The position numbers and the translations under genes are program-made. From Aeromonas dhakensis (GTDB lineage Bacteria > Pseudomonadota > Gammaproteobacteria > Enterobacterales > Aeromonadaceae), in assembly GCF_000820305.1 (NCBI RefSeq), contig NZ_CDBH01000051.1, forward strand, positions 1-64,000: a stretch of DNA of 64,000 nucleotides, written 5' to 3'. The notes beneath the pieces were generated by a model, which saw only the letters and a list, made by a program, of their open reading frames with translations, was not told the DNA's origin and ran no database searches. The number at the start of each line of letters is the position of its first letter. The stretch's first letter is position 1. Shown here piece after piece: positions 1 to 9,476 of this stretch.

Positions 1-1
1 C

Positions 2-631
2 GCCATGAAAACCATGGGCTTTGATGCCATGCGACTGGTGGCAAGCCGGGTGCACGAAGAGGAGGAGGCTAGCTGGGTGGCCCACGGTGCGCAGGAGATC
101 CTGACCCAGGCCGAGGCGTTCGACACCCTGGAGGAGGCGCTGGCCGACATGGATCTGGTGGTGGCCACCACTGCCCGCCAGCGCGGCCGTTATCAGCACT
201 ACCTCACTCCGGCCGAGATCCGTGACCAGATCAAGGCCAAGCCTTCCTTGGACAAGGTCGCCATCGTGTTTGGCTGCGAGGAGTCGGGCCTCTCCAACGA
301 GCAGCTGGCCCAGGTCGACCTCATCAGCTATCTGCCGCTCAAGGTGAGCTACCCCTCCCTGAACCTGGGCCAGGCGATCATGCTGTACGCCTACGAGCTG
401 AGCCAGTTGCTCGATGAGCCCGAGGCGCTAGCAGAAAATATTGATAACGCCGGACAGGTTCGGGTACTGAAAAGCAAAACAGCAGAAATTCTTGGCGATC
501 TCGGTGTTTCGCAGGATGAAAAACTGCATCAATGGGTGATGGACCGAGTGCCCATGCTGCCGCAGCGGGATTTGAACATGCTCCATCTGCTCTGCAAAGA
601 CCTTGCCCGCAAACTTGGCAAAGAGGTTTAG
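2..631 (+). CDS. lasT: LasT/TrmH-family RNA methyltransferase (5' end missing)
   Basis: The frame is open to the left window edge, so this is the C-terminal part of a SpoU/TrmH-type (SPOUT) 2'-O-methyltransferase. The visible part begins with the family's AMKTMGF segment, and the first methionine at base 5 is internal. Characteristic motifs follow: VVATTARQRG, then IVFGCEESGLSNE (cofactor-binding loop) and YPSLNLGQA, the C-terminal SPOUT knot motif. About 20 residues should be missing compared with E. coli LasT/YjtD, which also lies just upstream of the thr operon. The RNA target is not visible from the sequence. The gene ends 62 bases before the thr leader peptide. Confidence 0.85.
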   Translation, partial: AMKTMGFDAMRLVASRVHEEEEASWVAHGAQEILTQAEAFDTLEEALADMDLVVATTARQRGRYQHYLTPAEIRDQIKAKPSLDKVAIVFGCEESGLSNEQLAQVDLISYLPLKVSYPSLNLGQAIMLYAYELSQLLDEPEALAENIDNAGQVRVLKSKTAEILGDLGVSQDEKLHQWVMDRVPMLPQRDLNMLHLLCKDLARKLGKEV

Positions 632-632
632 G

Positions 633-662
633 TTGACAGCCCGGCGCCCGGCGCGGTATTGC
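633..662 (+). promoter_or_regulatory. Probable thr operon promoter
   Basis: A perfect TTGACA -35 box at 633-638 lies right after the lasT stop. A weak TATTGC -10 candidate lies at 657-662, giving an 18-base spacer. It is placed correctly to transcribe the leader peptide at 694. The -10 assignment is inference. Confidence 0.5.
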
Positions 663-693
663 TAAAAGCCAGCTTCGTTCAAGAGTGTTCGTC

Positions 694-768
694 ATGCAGT
701 TATTCACCAACGTCATCACCACCACCATTATTACCGGTACCACCACAGGTGGCACTGGGGCCGGTTGA
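694..768 (+). CDS. thrL: thr operon leader peptide
   Basis: This 24-codon ORF has 9 threonine and 3 isoleucine codons (core ITTTIITGTTTGG) and ends TGA at 766-768. It is the classical attenuation leader of the threonine operon. Ribosome stalling at Thr/Ile codons when those tRNAs are uncharged prevents formation of the terminator at 801-832. Its position between lasT and thrA, its composition and the following terminator all agree with E. coli thrL (21 aa). A modest AGAG ribosome site precedes the ATG. Confidence 0.93.
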   Translation: MQLFTNVITTTIITGTTTGGTGAG

Positions 769-800
769 TGCGCTGACGAACAAGCACAGAAATCAGAAAA

Positions 801-832
801 AGGCCCGTACCCACCCAGTACGGGCCTTTTTT
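801..832 (+). terminator. thr attenuator terminator
   Basis: A perfect 10-bp stem (801-810 with 818-827, GGCCCGTAC-type arms), a 7-base loop and a T run to 832 lie between thrL and thrA. This is the intrinsic terminator expected for Thr/Ile attenuation. Confidence 0.92.
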
Positions 833-902
833 GTTGGGTTGTTTTCAGACAGTTTTCAGACCGATTAGCGGATCAATTTGCAGGGAATACAGGGAGATAG
901 CG

Positions 903-3362
903 ATGAGAGTGTTGAAGTTTGGCGGGTCGTCACTGGCCGATGCAGAGCGTTTTTTACGGGTCGCCGATATCGCGGTGAATACCCACGGCCAATCCCAGGT
1001 TGCCCTGGTGCTGTCGGCGCCGGCCAAGGTGACCAACCACCTGGTGGCCCTGGTAGAGCAGACCAGCCGCGGCATGGATGCCAGCAGCACCCTGTTTGAA
1101 ATCAACGGCATCTTCTCCCGCCTGCTGGCCGGCTTGAAGGCCGCCTATCCGGCGCTGGATGACAAGGCGCTGCAGGCCCGTCTGACCAGCGAACTGGATC
1201 AGGTGGAGCGGCTGATGCAGGGCATCCGCCTGCTGGGGCTCTGCCCGGACAACGTGCAGGCTCGCATCCTGAGCCGGGGCGAGAACCTCTCCATCGCCTT
1301 CATGCACGAACTGCTGCGGGTGCGGGGCCTCGAGCTGGACGTCATTGTGCCAGAAGAGCTGCTGGTGACCGACGGCGGCTACCTCGAAGCTCACGTCGAC
1401 ATCGAAGCCTCCCGCCTGCGCTTCGCCGCCAAGGGCCTGCGCTCCGATTGCCTTTACCTGATGCCGGGCTTTACCGGTGGCAGCGACAAGGGTGAGACCG
1501 TGCTGCTGGGCCGTAACGGGTCGGATTACAGCGCAGCCGTCTTGGCCGCCTGCGTCGATGCGGAGTGCTGCGAGATCTGGACCGACGTCGAGGGCTGCTA
1601 CAACTGCGACCCGCGCCTGGTACCGGACGCCTATCTGCTGAAGACCCTCTCCTACAAGGAGGCGATGGAGCTCTCCTACTTCGGTGCCAAGGTACTGCAC
1701 CCGAAAACCATCGCGCCGGTGGCCCAGTTCCACATTCCCTGCCTGATCAAGAACAGCTTCAACCCGCAAGGGCCGGGCACCCTTATCGGCGTCGAGCAGG
1801 GGGATGACGACCTGAAAGTGAAGGCCATCTCGGATCTCTCCGGCATGTGCATGTTCAACGTCTCCGGCCCCGGCATGAAGGGCATGGTCGGTATGGCTGG
1901 CCGCATCTTCTCCGCCGTCTCCCGCGCCGGGGTCAGCATCGTCCTCATCACCCAGTCATCCTCCGAGTACAGCGTCAGCTTCTGTATCCACAGCTATGAC
2001 TGCGACAAGACCCGCAAGGTGCTGGAACGCGAGTTCGAGCTCGAATTCAAGAACCAGCTGCTGGATCCGCTGGAGATCATGCAGGATCTGGCGATCATCT
2101 CCCTGATCGGTGACGGCATGCGCACCTCCAAGGGGATGGCGGCCCGCTTCTTCACCTCGCTGGCTCAGGCCTCCATCAACATCGTCGCCATTGCCCAGGG
2201 CTCGAGCGAGCGCTCCATCTCTGCGGTGGTGCGGGATCGCAAGGTGGCCGAAGCCATCAAGGCCTGCCACCAGAACTTCTTCGGCAGCCAGCAGTTCATC
2301 GACCTGTTCGTGGTCGGTGTCGGCGGTGTCGGCGCAGCCCTGGTGGATCAGATTGCCCGCCAGCAGCCGGTACTGGCCGAGCAGGGCACTGGCCTGCGGG
2401 TGGTGGGCATCGCCAACAGCCGCCAGATGGCGGTCAACAAGGATGGCCTGAACCTCGCCAACTGGCGTGAACAGCTGGTGGAAGCCCGTGACAGCTTCAG
2501 CCTGGAGGCGGTGAAGAAGCTGGTGGAAGAGAGCCACCTCATCAACCCGGTGATCGTCGATTGCACCTCCAGCGAGGCCATCGCCGTCCAGTACGCTGAC
2601 TTCCTCGCCGCCGGTTTCCACGTGGTCACCCCGAACAAGAAGGCCAATACCGGGTCGCTGGATTACTACAAGGCGCTGCGTCGCACCGCCCGCCAGACTC
2701 GTCGCAAGTTCCTGTACGAAACTAACGTGGGCGCCGGCCTGCCGGTCATCGAGAACCTGCAGAACCTGATCAAGGCTGGCGACAAGCTGCGCGCCTTCGA
2801 CGGCGTGCTGTCCGGTTCGCTCTCCTTTATCTTCGGCAAGCTGGACGAGGGGATGGCCTTCTCCGATGCCACCAAGATTGCCCGTGGCAACGGCTTTACC
2901 GAGCCGGATCCGCGCGACGATCTCAACGGCATGGACGTGGCCCGCAAGCTGCTCATTCTGGCCCGCGAGGCTGGTATGGCGCTGGAGCTCTCCGATGTGG
3001 AAGTGGAGCAGGCGCTGCCGCCGGGCTTTGATGTGAGCGGCGACGTGGAAGCCTTTATGGCCCGCCTGCCGGAGGCTGACGGCTGGTTCCGCGACCAGTT
3101 TGCGGCGGCCCAGCGTGACGGCAAGGTGCTGCGCTACGTGGGTTCCATCGAGGGTGGCAAGTGCAAGGTCGCCATCAAGGCGGTCGGTGCCGATGAGCCG
3201 CTGTTCAAGGTCAAAGACGGGGAAAACGCGCTCGCCTTCTTCTCTACCTACTACCAGCCGATCCCGCTGGTGCTGCGCGGCTATGGCGCCGGTACCGAAG
3301 TGACCGCCGCGGGCGTCTTTGCCGACGTGCTGCGCACCCAGAACTGGAAGCAGGAGTTGTAA
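903..3362 (+). CDS. thrA: Bifunctional aspartokinase I / homoserine dehydrogenase I
   Basis: This 819-aa fusion enzyme catalyses the first and third steps from aspartate to threonine. The N-terminal aspartokinase starts [11 protein letters not shown]. Two ACT-type regulatory segments lie around residues 315-460, and a homoserine dehydrogenase with the nucleotide motif [10 protein letters not shown] starts near 470, followed by TPNKKAN. Length matches E. coli ThrA (820 aa). The frame is open further upstream to 831, but that would run into the attenuator. The ATG at 903 follows AGGGAG at 891-896 and gives the conserved N terminus. Expression is expected to follow Thr/Ile attenuation, and enzyme activity probably responds to threonine. 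Confidence 0.97.
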   Translation: MRVLKFGGSSLADAERFLRVADIAVNTHGQSQVALVLSAPAKVTNHLVALVEQTSRGMDASSTLFEINGIFSRLLAGLKAAYPALDDKALQARLTSELDQVERLMQGIRLLGLCPDNVQARILSRGENLSIAFMHELLRVRGLELDVIVPEELLVTDGGYLEAHVDIEASRLRFAAKGLRSDCLYLMPGFTGGSDKGETVLLGRNGSDYSAAVLAACVDAECCEIWTDVEGCYNCDPRLVPDAYLLKTLSYKEAMELSYFGAKVLHPKTIAPVAQFHIPCLIKNSFNPQGPGTLIGVEQGDDDLKVKAISDLSGMCMFNVSGPGMKGMVGMAGRIFSAVSRAGVSIVLITQSSSEYSVSFCIHSYDCDKTRKVLEREFELEFKNQLLDPLEIMQDLAIISLIGDGMRTSKGMAARFFTSLAQASINIVAIAQGSSERSISAVVRDRKVAEAIKACHQNFFGSQQFIDLFVVGVGGVGAALVDQIARQQPVLAEQGTGLRVVGIANSRQMAVNKDGLNLANWREQLVEARDSFSLEAVKKLVEESHLINPVIVDCTSSEAIAVQYADFLAAGFHVVTPNKKANTGSLDYYKALRRTARQTRRKFLYETNVGAGLPVIENLQNLIKAGDKLRAFDGVLSGSLSFIFGKLDEGMAFSDATKIARGNGFTEPDPRDDLNGMDVARKLLILAREAGMALELSDVEVEQALPPGFDVSGDVEAFMARLPEADGWFRDQFAAAQRDGKVLRYVGSIEGGKCKVAIKAVGADEPLFKVKDGENALAFFSTYYQPIPLVLRGYGAGTEVTAAGVFADVLRTQNWKQEL

Positions 3363-3364
3363 GA

Positions 3365-4345
3365 ATGAGTTCAGACATGTACCAGAGCAGCAGCGTGGTG
3401 GCCTATGCCCCCGCCTCCAGCGCCAACCTGAGCGTGGGATTCGATGTACTGGGGGCGGCGCTCGCCCCCGTGGATGGTTCCCTGCTCGGGGATCGCGTCC
3501 AGGTCAAGGCAGCCGATGTACCGTTTGCCCTCTCCTCCGTGGGCCGCTACGCCCACAAGTTGCCGGCTGACCCGAAAAAGAACATCCTCCATGACTGCTG
3601 GCTCGCCTATGGCGAGGCGCTGGAGAAGCGGGGCCTTGGTCTCAAGCCGCTCGAAATGGTGCTGGAGAAGAACCTGCCGGTGGGCTCAGGTCTGGGTTCC
3701 AGCGCCTGCAGCGTGGTGGCAGCACTCGAAGGGCTCAACGCCTTTCACGGCGCCCCCCTCAATGAACACGAATTGCTGCTGCTGATGGGGGAGATGGAGG
3801 GCAAGATCTCCGGCTCCGTCCACTACGACAACGTCGCCCCCTGTTATCTGGGCGGCATGCAGCTGGTGCTGGAAGAGCACGGCGTCATCAGCCAGGGTAT
3901 CCCGGTGTTTGAGCAGTGGTACTGGGTGGTCTGCTATCCGGGCACGGTCGTCTCTACCGCCGCCGCCCGCGCCATCCTGCCGGCCCAGTATCGCCGCCAG
4001 GACTGCCTCACCTATGGCCGCCGGCTGGCCGCCTTCGTGCACGCCAGCTACAGCCGCCAGGAAGGGCTGGCCGCCAGCGTATTGAAAGACGTGATCGCCG
4101 AGCCTTATCGCGCGGCCCTGATTGAAGGCTTCAACGAGGTGCGGGCCCAGGCGGCCCAGAACGGGGCGCTGGCCACCGGCATCTCGGGGTCCGGTCCCAC
4201 CGTGTTCGTGGTGATGAAGGATCCGGCCCAGGCCGAACGGATGAAAGAGTGGATGGAAGCGCACTTCGTGCGCAATGAAGATGGATTTGCCCGGGTCTGC
4301 AAACTGGACATGGCCGGGGCACGGGTAACAGGAAGCGAGCTATGA
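3365..4345 (+). CDS. thrB: Homoserine kinase
   Basis: A GHMP-family kinase that phosphorylates homoserine, the fourth step of threonine synthesis in the cytosol. [15 protein letters not shown] at the N terminus and the phosphate-binding loop [12 protein letters not shown] (residues about 100-111) are family signatures, and [10 protein letters not shown] near 276 is the C-terminal GHMP motif. It is 326 aa, slightly longer than E. coli ThrB (310). A second ATG at 3377 is a possible start. Only two bases separate it from thrA, and its stop overlaps the thrC start (ATGA), so all three are translated from one message. Confidence 0.96.
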   Translation: MSSDMYQSSSVVAYAPASSANLSVGFDVLGAALAPVDGSLLGDRVQVKAADVPFALSSVGRYAHKLPADPKKNILHDCWLAYGEALEKRGLGLKPLEMVLEKNLPVGSGLGSSACSVVAALEGLNAFHGAPLNEHELLLLMGEMEGKISGSVHYDNVAPCYLGGMQLVLEEHGVISQGIPVFEQWYWVVCYPGTVVSTAAARAILPAQYRRQDCLTYGRRLAAFVHASYSRQEGLAASVLKDVIAEPYRAALIEGFNEVRAQAAQNGALATGISGSGPTVFVVMKDPAQAERMKEWMEAHFVRNEDGFARVCKLDMAGARVTGSEL

Positions 4346-5616
4346 ATCTTTACAACATCAAGGACAAGAGTGAACAGGTGAGCTTTGCCCAGGCGGTGCG
4401 CCAGGGGCTGGGCCGCGAACAGGGGCTGTTCTTCCCAGAGACCCTGGAGCCGCTGGCCGACGTGGATGCCCTGCTGGATCTGCCGCTCGCCGAGCGCTCC
4501 GCGCGCATCCTGAGCCACTTGCTGGGTGACGAAGTACCGGCTGCCAAGGTGAAGGAGCTTATCGACGCCGCCTTCACCTTCCCAGCGCCCCTGGTGAAGC
4601 TGAAAGATGGCACCTATGCCCTGGAGCTGTTCCACGGCCCGACCCTGGCGTTCAAGGACTTCGGCGGCCGCTTTATGGCCCAGTGCCTCGCCGCCTTTCG
4701 CACCAACGACAAGATCACCATCCTCACCGCCACCTCCGGCGACACCGGCGCCGCCGTGGCCCACGCCTTCTACGGCCTGGAGGGGATTGAAGTGGTGATC
4801 CTCTATCCCAAGGGCAAGATCAGCCCATTGCAGGAGGCGCTCTTCTGCACCCTGGGTGGCAACATCCGCACCCTCGCCATCGACGGCGACTTCGATGCCT
4901 GCCAGGCGCTGGTCAAAGATGCCTTCGACGATGAAGGGCTCAAGACCGCCATCGGCCTGAACTCCGCCAACTCCATCAACATCAGCCGCCTGCTGGCCCA
5001 GGTCTGCTACTACTTCGAAGCCGTGGCCCAGCTGCCGAAAGCGGATCGCGCCAAGGCGGTCATCAGCGTGCCGTCCGGCAACTTCGGCAACCTCACCGCG
5101 GGTCTTATCGCCAAGGCGCTGGGGCTGCCGGTGAAGCGCTTTATCGCCGCCACCAACGCCAACGACACCGTGCCGCGTTACCTCAAGACAGGTCAGTGGG
5201 AACCGCACCAGACGGTCGCGACCCTGTCGAACGCCATGGACGTGAGCCGCCCCAACAACTGGCCGCGCGTGGAAGAGCTGTGCCGCCGGGAAGGCTGGGC
5301 GCTGGAGACCCTGGGCTCCGGCATGCGTGACGACGCCCAGACTCGCGATGCGTTGCAGCGCCTGCACCAGCTGGATTACCTGTGTGAGCCCCACGGCGCC
5401 ATCGCCTGGGATCTGCTGAACGAGCAGCTTGGGCAAGACGAGGTCGGTGTGTTCCTCTGCACCGCCCACCCGGCCAAGTTCAAGGAGTCGGTGGACGAGA
5501 TCCTGGGGCTGGACGTACCGCTGCCCGGGCCCCTTGCCAAGCATGCCGCGCTGCCGCTGCTCTCTGTTAATTTGCCAGCCGAGTTTGCCCGGTTAAGGGC
5601 GTTTTTGGTGGGTTAA
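4342..5616 (+). CDS. thrC: Threonine synthase
   Basis: A PLP enzyme converting O-phosphohomoserine to threonine, the last step of the pathway. It is 424 aa (E. coli 428). The N terminus [19 protein letters not shown] is typical. The PLP lysine lies in [10 protein letters not shown] (about residue 107), the phosphate-binding loop is [14 protein letters not shown], and [13 protein letters not shown] is a further family motif. The start overlaps the thrB stop by 4 bases. A strong terminator follows at 5646, closing the operon. Confidence 0.97.
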   Translation: MNLYNIKDKSEQVSFAQAVRQGLGREQGLFFPETLEPLADVDALLDLPLAERSARILSHLLGDEVPAAKVKELIDAAFTFPAPLVKLKDGTYALELFHGPTLAFKDFGGRFMAQCLAAFRTNDKITILTATSGDTGAAVAHAFYGLEGIEVVILYPKGKISPLQEALFCTLGGNIRTLAIDGDFDACQALVKDAFDDEGLKTAIGLNSANSINISRLLAQVCYYFEAVAQLPKADRAKAVISVPSGNFGNLTAGLIAKALGLPVKRFIAATNANDTVPRYLKTGQWEPHQTVATLSNAMDVSRPNNWPRVEELCRREGWALETLGSGMRDDAQTRDALQRLHQLDYLCEPHGAIAWDLLNEQLGQDEVGVFLCTAHPAKFKESVDEILGLDVPLPGPLAKHAALPLLSVNLPAEFARLRAFLVG

Positions 5617-5645
5617 GCCGCTGAGCTGAGATAACCGATAGAAAT

Positions 5646-5673
5646 AAAAATCCCCCGGTAATGGGGGATTTTT
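5646..5673 (+). terminator. Terminator of thrABC
   Basis: An A-rich arm with CCCCC (5646-5656) pairs with GGGGG and a T run (5663-5673) around a 6-base loop. It is probably functional in both directions. Confidence 0.9.
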
Positions 5674-5726
5674 GTTTTCGTTTGCCCTGTTGACCACGAT
5701 TGCTGGGTTAGAGCATATTGCGTGGT

Positions 5727-6035
5727 TTAGTCGGTAAGGAGGTTCTTGGTGAGGGGCTGTTTTTGGTGTTGTTTCCTAAATCGATATTGCGTGAATGAGG
5801 CTAATTGAGGCAACAGTAAGCTGATCACCACAACCATCTCCTTCGAGTCGGCATCATAGGCAAGTCGCGTTACTCCATCAACAACTGGCCTCAATACAAC
5901 AGGTTATTTATTAACAGTTGCTCTCTCTCCTGCTGGATTGATACCAAGGTCATCTATAGCTCGATCTGGACAGACGTTGTAACCTGAAGGTGGATTTGGG
6001 AAACAATGCCGCTGTTCTGTGGAAATATTGCCCTC
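5727..6035 (-). pseudogene. Decayed coding remnant of unknown identity
   Basis: On the minus strand, one frame stays open from 6035 to 5727 except for a single in-frame TAA at 5904-5906. The deduced peptide reads like real protein on both sides of the stop (upstream part contains VCPDRAIDDLGINPAGE, downstream part PVVDGVTRLAYDADSKE). One C-to-T change in a CAA codon would explain the stop. There is no start codon with a ribosome site. I do not recognise the family. It could also be a chance open frame, so confidence is low. The stretch 5674-6081 holds nothing else I can name. Confidence 0.25.
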
Positions 6036-6081
6036 TCAATGGGGGGAGGGCCGGTGTCAGGTGATAACTAGAACTGTACAT

Positions 6082-6357
6082 TCAATGATCTTCTAAATAA
6101 TGGTTTATTACATCTGCGATCTCTCTATACTCTTTTGCTTTTACATCATCTTGGAATTTTTCTTTATATATTTCGTTTATGGTTTTCACGTTAACAATGG
6201 CATGGGAATCAGTCTTTTCAATTATTTCTTTTGAAAACTTAACAGCCTCTTTGGATAGCTGAAGTTTGTTGTTATCAACTAAATCTCGGACTCTATCTTT
6301 TTGATCATGTAAGAGTTCACCAAGAATTTTAATTTGTTTGATATCTCTACTTTTCAT
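6082..6357 (-). CDS. Small hypothetical protein downstream of nitrilase-like gene
   Basis: A 91-aa, charged, Lys/Asp/Glu-rich and apparently all-helical protein with no signal peptide or membrane segment. The start is well supported by GGGAGG at 6365-6370, seven bases before the ATG. It lies 39 bases downstream of the nitrilase-like gene on the same strand and shares its low GC, so the two are probably co-transcribed. I do not recognise the family. Context suggests a partner or modulator of the nitrilase-domain protein, but that is inference only. Confidence 0.6.
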   Translation of the reverse strand: MKSRDIKQIKILGELLHDQKDRVRDLVDNNKLQLSKEAVKFSKEIIEKTDSHAIVNVKTINEIYKEKFQDDVKAKEYREIADVINHYLEDH

Positions 6358-6396
6358 GATGAAACCTCCCTTATCTCTGTCATGTAGTCTAGCAAA

Positions 6397-8106
6397 TTAC
6401 AAACATATATGCCCAGCATAATGAAGAGCAGTCCGTTCTCCTTGTCGTCCGTCAGCAGTCCATTGTAAAATATCACGTTTTTCAAGAGTCAGGATGATCG
6501 AACGTTTGCCTTCATCAAGTGATAGCTCTCTATGACTACTTGGTTCGCTCCAAAAAGATACCACCCTGCTGGGTTTCAATCCGGACCCGTCTGAGCGCAA
6601 GGTCATACCCAATGGAGTTACCGTTAAGACGCTTGAACCCGGGTCTTCAGAAAGGAAGCTTGCATAGCGACCTGGCCATCTGTTTTTAAGCTGTGGGCCA
6701 TCGAGAAGTAGAGCAATGATAAGCGTTGGCCCTAGAGCACGCACAGCTGGCGCAACAGGGTCTTGCCTAGCAAGGTCTTCACATATCAATGGTGTTATTT
6801 GTATGTTGTTGTCATGACATTGATATGTTATGAGTTTTCTCTCATCGACATCTATAAACTCCCACCATTTTTTCCTTGGTGATAAATTACTACCTAGCTT
6901 GTAATTAAATATCTGTGTTCGGTCAAGATACCAGCGGTGATGCTTTTTTTGAGTGACAGGTTCAAGTTCAGGGGTTACAGATACATCAGGCAAGTCTGGA
7001 TCTTGTTCTGGTGGTGAGAATATTGTTATTTGGTTTCTACTGTAATGGGATGTATTTTCATAATTTCCAGTGATTACACTAGGGCATTTAACACTCATGA
7101 AGTGACAGCGTTTGTATAGACTTGTAGCTATTACCTTACTATCCTCTATACTAAGGGCACATTCAGGGAAAACAATTAGGTCAATGTCACCAGTTGAGAC
7201 AATTGCATTCATAGAGCAATTCACTGCTTCATCAATATCTATTGCATTCTTTGGTGTGTATGAAAAGAAACCAAAATTTTCATCCATTTCCAATATATCA
7301 TCTCTATTAACTTCTGAAAAAAACTCCCTATCTATCTTCATAGGCCAAGGAAGTATTAGTATATTAAATATATCCTTGTTAGAGTTAATTTCATTGGTTC
7401 TTTCCAAAACCTCTAGGTTTATTTCTGGCCTAATGTTTGTTAAATGTTGAGATATGCTATTTAATGATATTCCACTTTGACAAACTGTGTTTTTCCTTTG
7501 AATTGTCCCAAAGTGATGATTTGAAAAGGAAAGCTGTGATTTTGATGGTTCATTTGTCACGCTCAACTGCTTTAGTGTCTCAGCATAAACAGATCCCTTG
7601 GGAACGTTTTTTAATTTTGAAAATTTAAATGCTTCATCTGATGCAATGGTAAGTGTTAACGCCTGTGTGATGAATTCATTATCTTCAAGTAATAATGAGA
7701 TATCTTTTTTTAAAGTATCATGGTTAAATAACTTCTGTAAACTGGTCACAACCTTGTAAATATCATCAATTTGAATTTTTTCATATGGTAACGTGAGGAT
7801 TTTATGCCATGTTTCTGATAGTTCGGTAGCTTTCGATAGATCCTTTTTAGACCAACCATGAATGCCATTCGGAGAAACAAATCTTCTATAATTACCATTT
7901 TTATCGAGAATGTTTGTTAATATTATGAATGTGTTGGGTGGCCAAATAAGGAGGTCTATAATATGTTCTGGCTCGTCATAAAACCTAGAGATTTTTTCCT
8001 TTTCTATTAAAACATCTTTTTTATTTAAAATTCCATTTTTCAGTTTTTTATTTTTACCTAGATAATCGTCGAAGGCATCAAGTATATACTTGCGTAAACT
8101 TATCAC
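6397..8106 (-). CDS. Nitrilase-fold (carbon-nitrogen hydrolase) protein in AT-rich island
   Basis: A 569-aa protein. The C-terminal half (about 245-520) shows the nitrilase superfamily pattern: LIVFPE with catalytic Glu315, a lysine in the FNYKLG segment (Lys403, alternatively Lys387/388), and PLICEDLA with nucleophile Cys442, followed by a GPTLIIALLLDG strand. The N-terminal 240 residues match nothing I can name; the stretch DLLIWPPNTFIILTNIL is distinctive. There is no signal peptide or membrane segment. GTG at 8106 is the start, with GGGAG eight bases upstream. Base composition is much more AT-rich than both flanks, pointing to horizontal transfer. Nitrilase domains are known at the C terminus of defence reverse transcriptases (DRT type 1), but no reverse transcriptase motif is present here. 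Substrate and role are unknown. Confidence 0.75.
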   Translation of the reverse strand: MISLRKYILDAFDDYLGKNKKLKNGILNKKDVLIEKEKISRFYDEPEHIIDLLIWPPNTFIILTNILDKNGNYRRFVSPNGIHGWSKKDLSKATELSETWHKILTLPYEKIQIDDIYKVVTSLQKLFNHDTLKKDISLLLEDNEFITQALTLTIASDEAFKFSKLKNVPKGSVYAETLKQLSVTNEPSKSQLSFSNHHFGTIQRKNTVCQSGISLNSISQHLTNIRPEINLEVLERTNEINSNKDIFNILILPWPMKIDREFFSEVNRDDILEMDENFGFFSYTPKNAIDIDEAVNCSMNAIVSTGDIDLIVFPECALSIEDSKVIATSLYKRCHFMSVKCPSVITGNYENTSHYSRNQITIFSPPEQDPDLPDVSVTPELEPVTQKKHHRWYLDRTQIFNYKLGSNLSPRKKWWEFIDVDERKLITYQCHDNNIQITPLICEDLARQDPVAPAVRALGPTLIIALLLDGPQLKNRWPGRYASFLSEDPGSSVLTVTPLGMTLRSDGSGLKPSRVVSFWSEPSSHRELSLDEGKRSIILTLEKRDILQWTADGRQGERTALHYAGHICL

Positions 8107-8110
8107 TCAT

Positions 8111-8795
8111 CAAGCTCCCAATGTATAATAAAGTTATGATCTTAGGTATTAATTTTTGTTGTAAATTAGGTTTTGAAAATTTAGTGTTGTACAAGAGATA
8201 TTTGATGCCTCTTCTCTTCGTATTTTCTTGCTAAGTCTAGCTGTTTTCATTGATTAACATTGTGCCGCTAGCACGATGTGTGGAGCTTCACCTTCACTGC
8301 GCTCAGCTCTGACCTACGAATTGAATCAATTACTACTTAAATCCCAAGCTACCGCCCGTGGATTACAGCTTCCAATATGCTCAATTAACCAGCGAGGGCA
8401 GCAGCCCATCGCAGATGAATAGGCACCGGATGGCTATGATAGGCCAATCGAATCTGGTCTCACCAGTCAAAAAGTGACGTAACTATCAGGAATATCTGCG
8501 TTTTATGCGCTGGCTCAAGAAATCGCAGAGGCAGGGATAGGATTCCCATGGCCCTTGATTTTATTGGAGGTTGGCGAGCGTCGTGGAGAAAAGGGGGCTG
8601 GCTTGCTGTTGAGGCGGAGCTGGCCGGGGAGAATCCCGCTTAGCCAATCGGCGCTATAGTGCGGGCTATGGTGCCCTGTGCTCCGTGGCCTTGCTGGCAA
8701 GGCGGGGGATTTGCGGCAACAATCAGCTGTTGCAATAACAGTTACTTGCAATCAGATCATCATGCATACGGGTCACCATGCCAACACATCACAAT
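8111..8795. other. Gene-free stretch at island edge
   Basis: About 690 bases without a convincing gene. 8111-8260 is very AT-rich and must hold the promoter of the minus-strand nitrilase-like gene; no single -35/-10 pair stands out. 8270-8770 shifts back to chromosomal base composition. A frame around 8310-8410 looks partly coding but is broken by TAG. I found no tRNA-type attachment site, terminal repeat or integrase. Confidence 0.4.
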
Positions 8796-8807
8796 AAGGA
8801 ACGTCAT

Positions 8808-9188
8808 ATGAAGCGTATTGCCATCCTGTTCGGCCTGCTCTGCGGCAGCGTGCTGCTGGCCCATCCGGTCTTTGCCAACGACACAGCCCAGTTGCAGTGC
8901 GAGGCGCAGGCCGCGGCCAAAAAGCTGGCGGGCGCCGCCAAGACCAGCTTTGTCGGCAAGTGCGTGAAAGATGCCGCCGGCGCCGCAACCGGCGAATGCG
9001 AGAAGGCGGCCGCTGACAAGAAGCTGGCCGGTGCGGCCAAGAACAGCTTTATCCAGAAGTGCGTGAAGACGGGGGCGGCAATGGATCCGGCGACCAAGTG
9101 CGATAAGGCGGCGGCCGACAAGAAGCTGGCGGGCGCGGCCAAGAACAGCTTTGTCCAGAAGTGCGTGAAGGATAGCGCCGCCAAGTAA
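8808..9188 (+). CDS. psiF: PsiF-repeat periplasmic protein
   Basis: A 126-aa protein. The signal peptide (1-22, cleaved after VFA) sends it to the periplasm. It is followed by three near-identical PsiF repeats of about 33 residues, each with the pattern C-[ED]-x-AAA-x-KKLAGAAK-x-SF-x-x-KCVK, so each repeat brings two cysteines that could pair. E. coli PsiF is phosphate-starvation inducible and has two repeats; biochemical function is unknown. The ATG at 8808 follows AAGGA (8796-8800); an upstream in-frame ATG at 8778 would spoil the signal peptide. No Pho box is evident upstream. A strong hairpin at 9213 ends the unit. Confidence 0.85.
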   Translation: MKRIAILFGLLCGSVLLAHPVFANDTAQLQCEAQAAAKKLAGAAKTSFVGKCVKDAAGAATGECEKAAADKKLAGAAKNSFIQKCVKTGAAMDPATKCDKAAADKKLAGAAKNSFVQKCVKDSAAK

Positions 9189-9212
9189 GGTGTTTTCTTA
9201 TCCGGTGTGTTT

Positions 9213-9246
9213 GCGGGGGGGCCTGATGGCCCCCCGCGCTATTTTT
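9213..9246 (+). terminator. Terminator of psiF
   Basis: A G7/C6 stem with flanking GCG...CGC and a 4-base loop, then ATTTTT. Confidence 0.8.
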
Positions 9247-9476
9247 GGGCGCAGGGACGTTATCGCTGAACGGGTGATGCAAGGACAGGGTAGGGCTGGG
9301 TTGGGTTGTGCGAAGGCAGATAAGCGGCGGCGAAGGGGGGCAAGCTGGGGCGGCCTTGGAGAAGTTGCTAGAACTGGGATCTCGATCGGGGCAACAGGAC
9401 TTTTGTCCTGCAAGGGGAGGCGAGGCGGGGGCTAGGATGCCCTCATCCACACGAGTCAAACTGGAGCACAACAACA

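Noticed and set aside
831-902. Upstream extension of thrA
   Set aside because: It would begin inside the attenuator T run; the ATG at 903 has a ribosome site and the conserved N terminus.
6397-8106. A reverse transcriptase fused to the nitrilase domain, as in DRT type 1
   Set aside because: No YxDD-type catalytic motif or other polymerase motif is present in the 569 residues, and no separate reverse transcriptase gene lies nearby.
8270-8770. tRNA-derived attachment site or integrase remnant at the island edge
   Set aside because: No cloverleaf, CCA-like end, direct flanking repeat or integrase motif could be found.
8884-9188. Tandem DNA repeats in psiF as a possible CRISPR-like array
   Set aside because: The repeats are in-frame codons of three PsiF protein domains, not short palindromic repeats with unique spacers.
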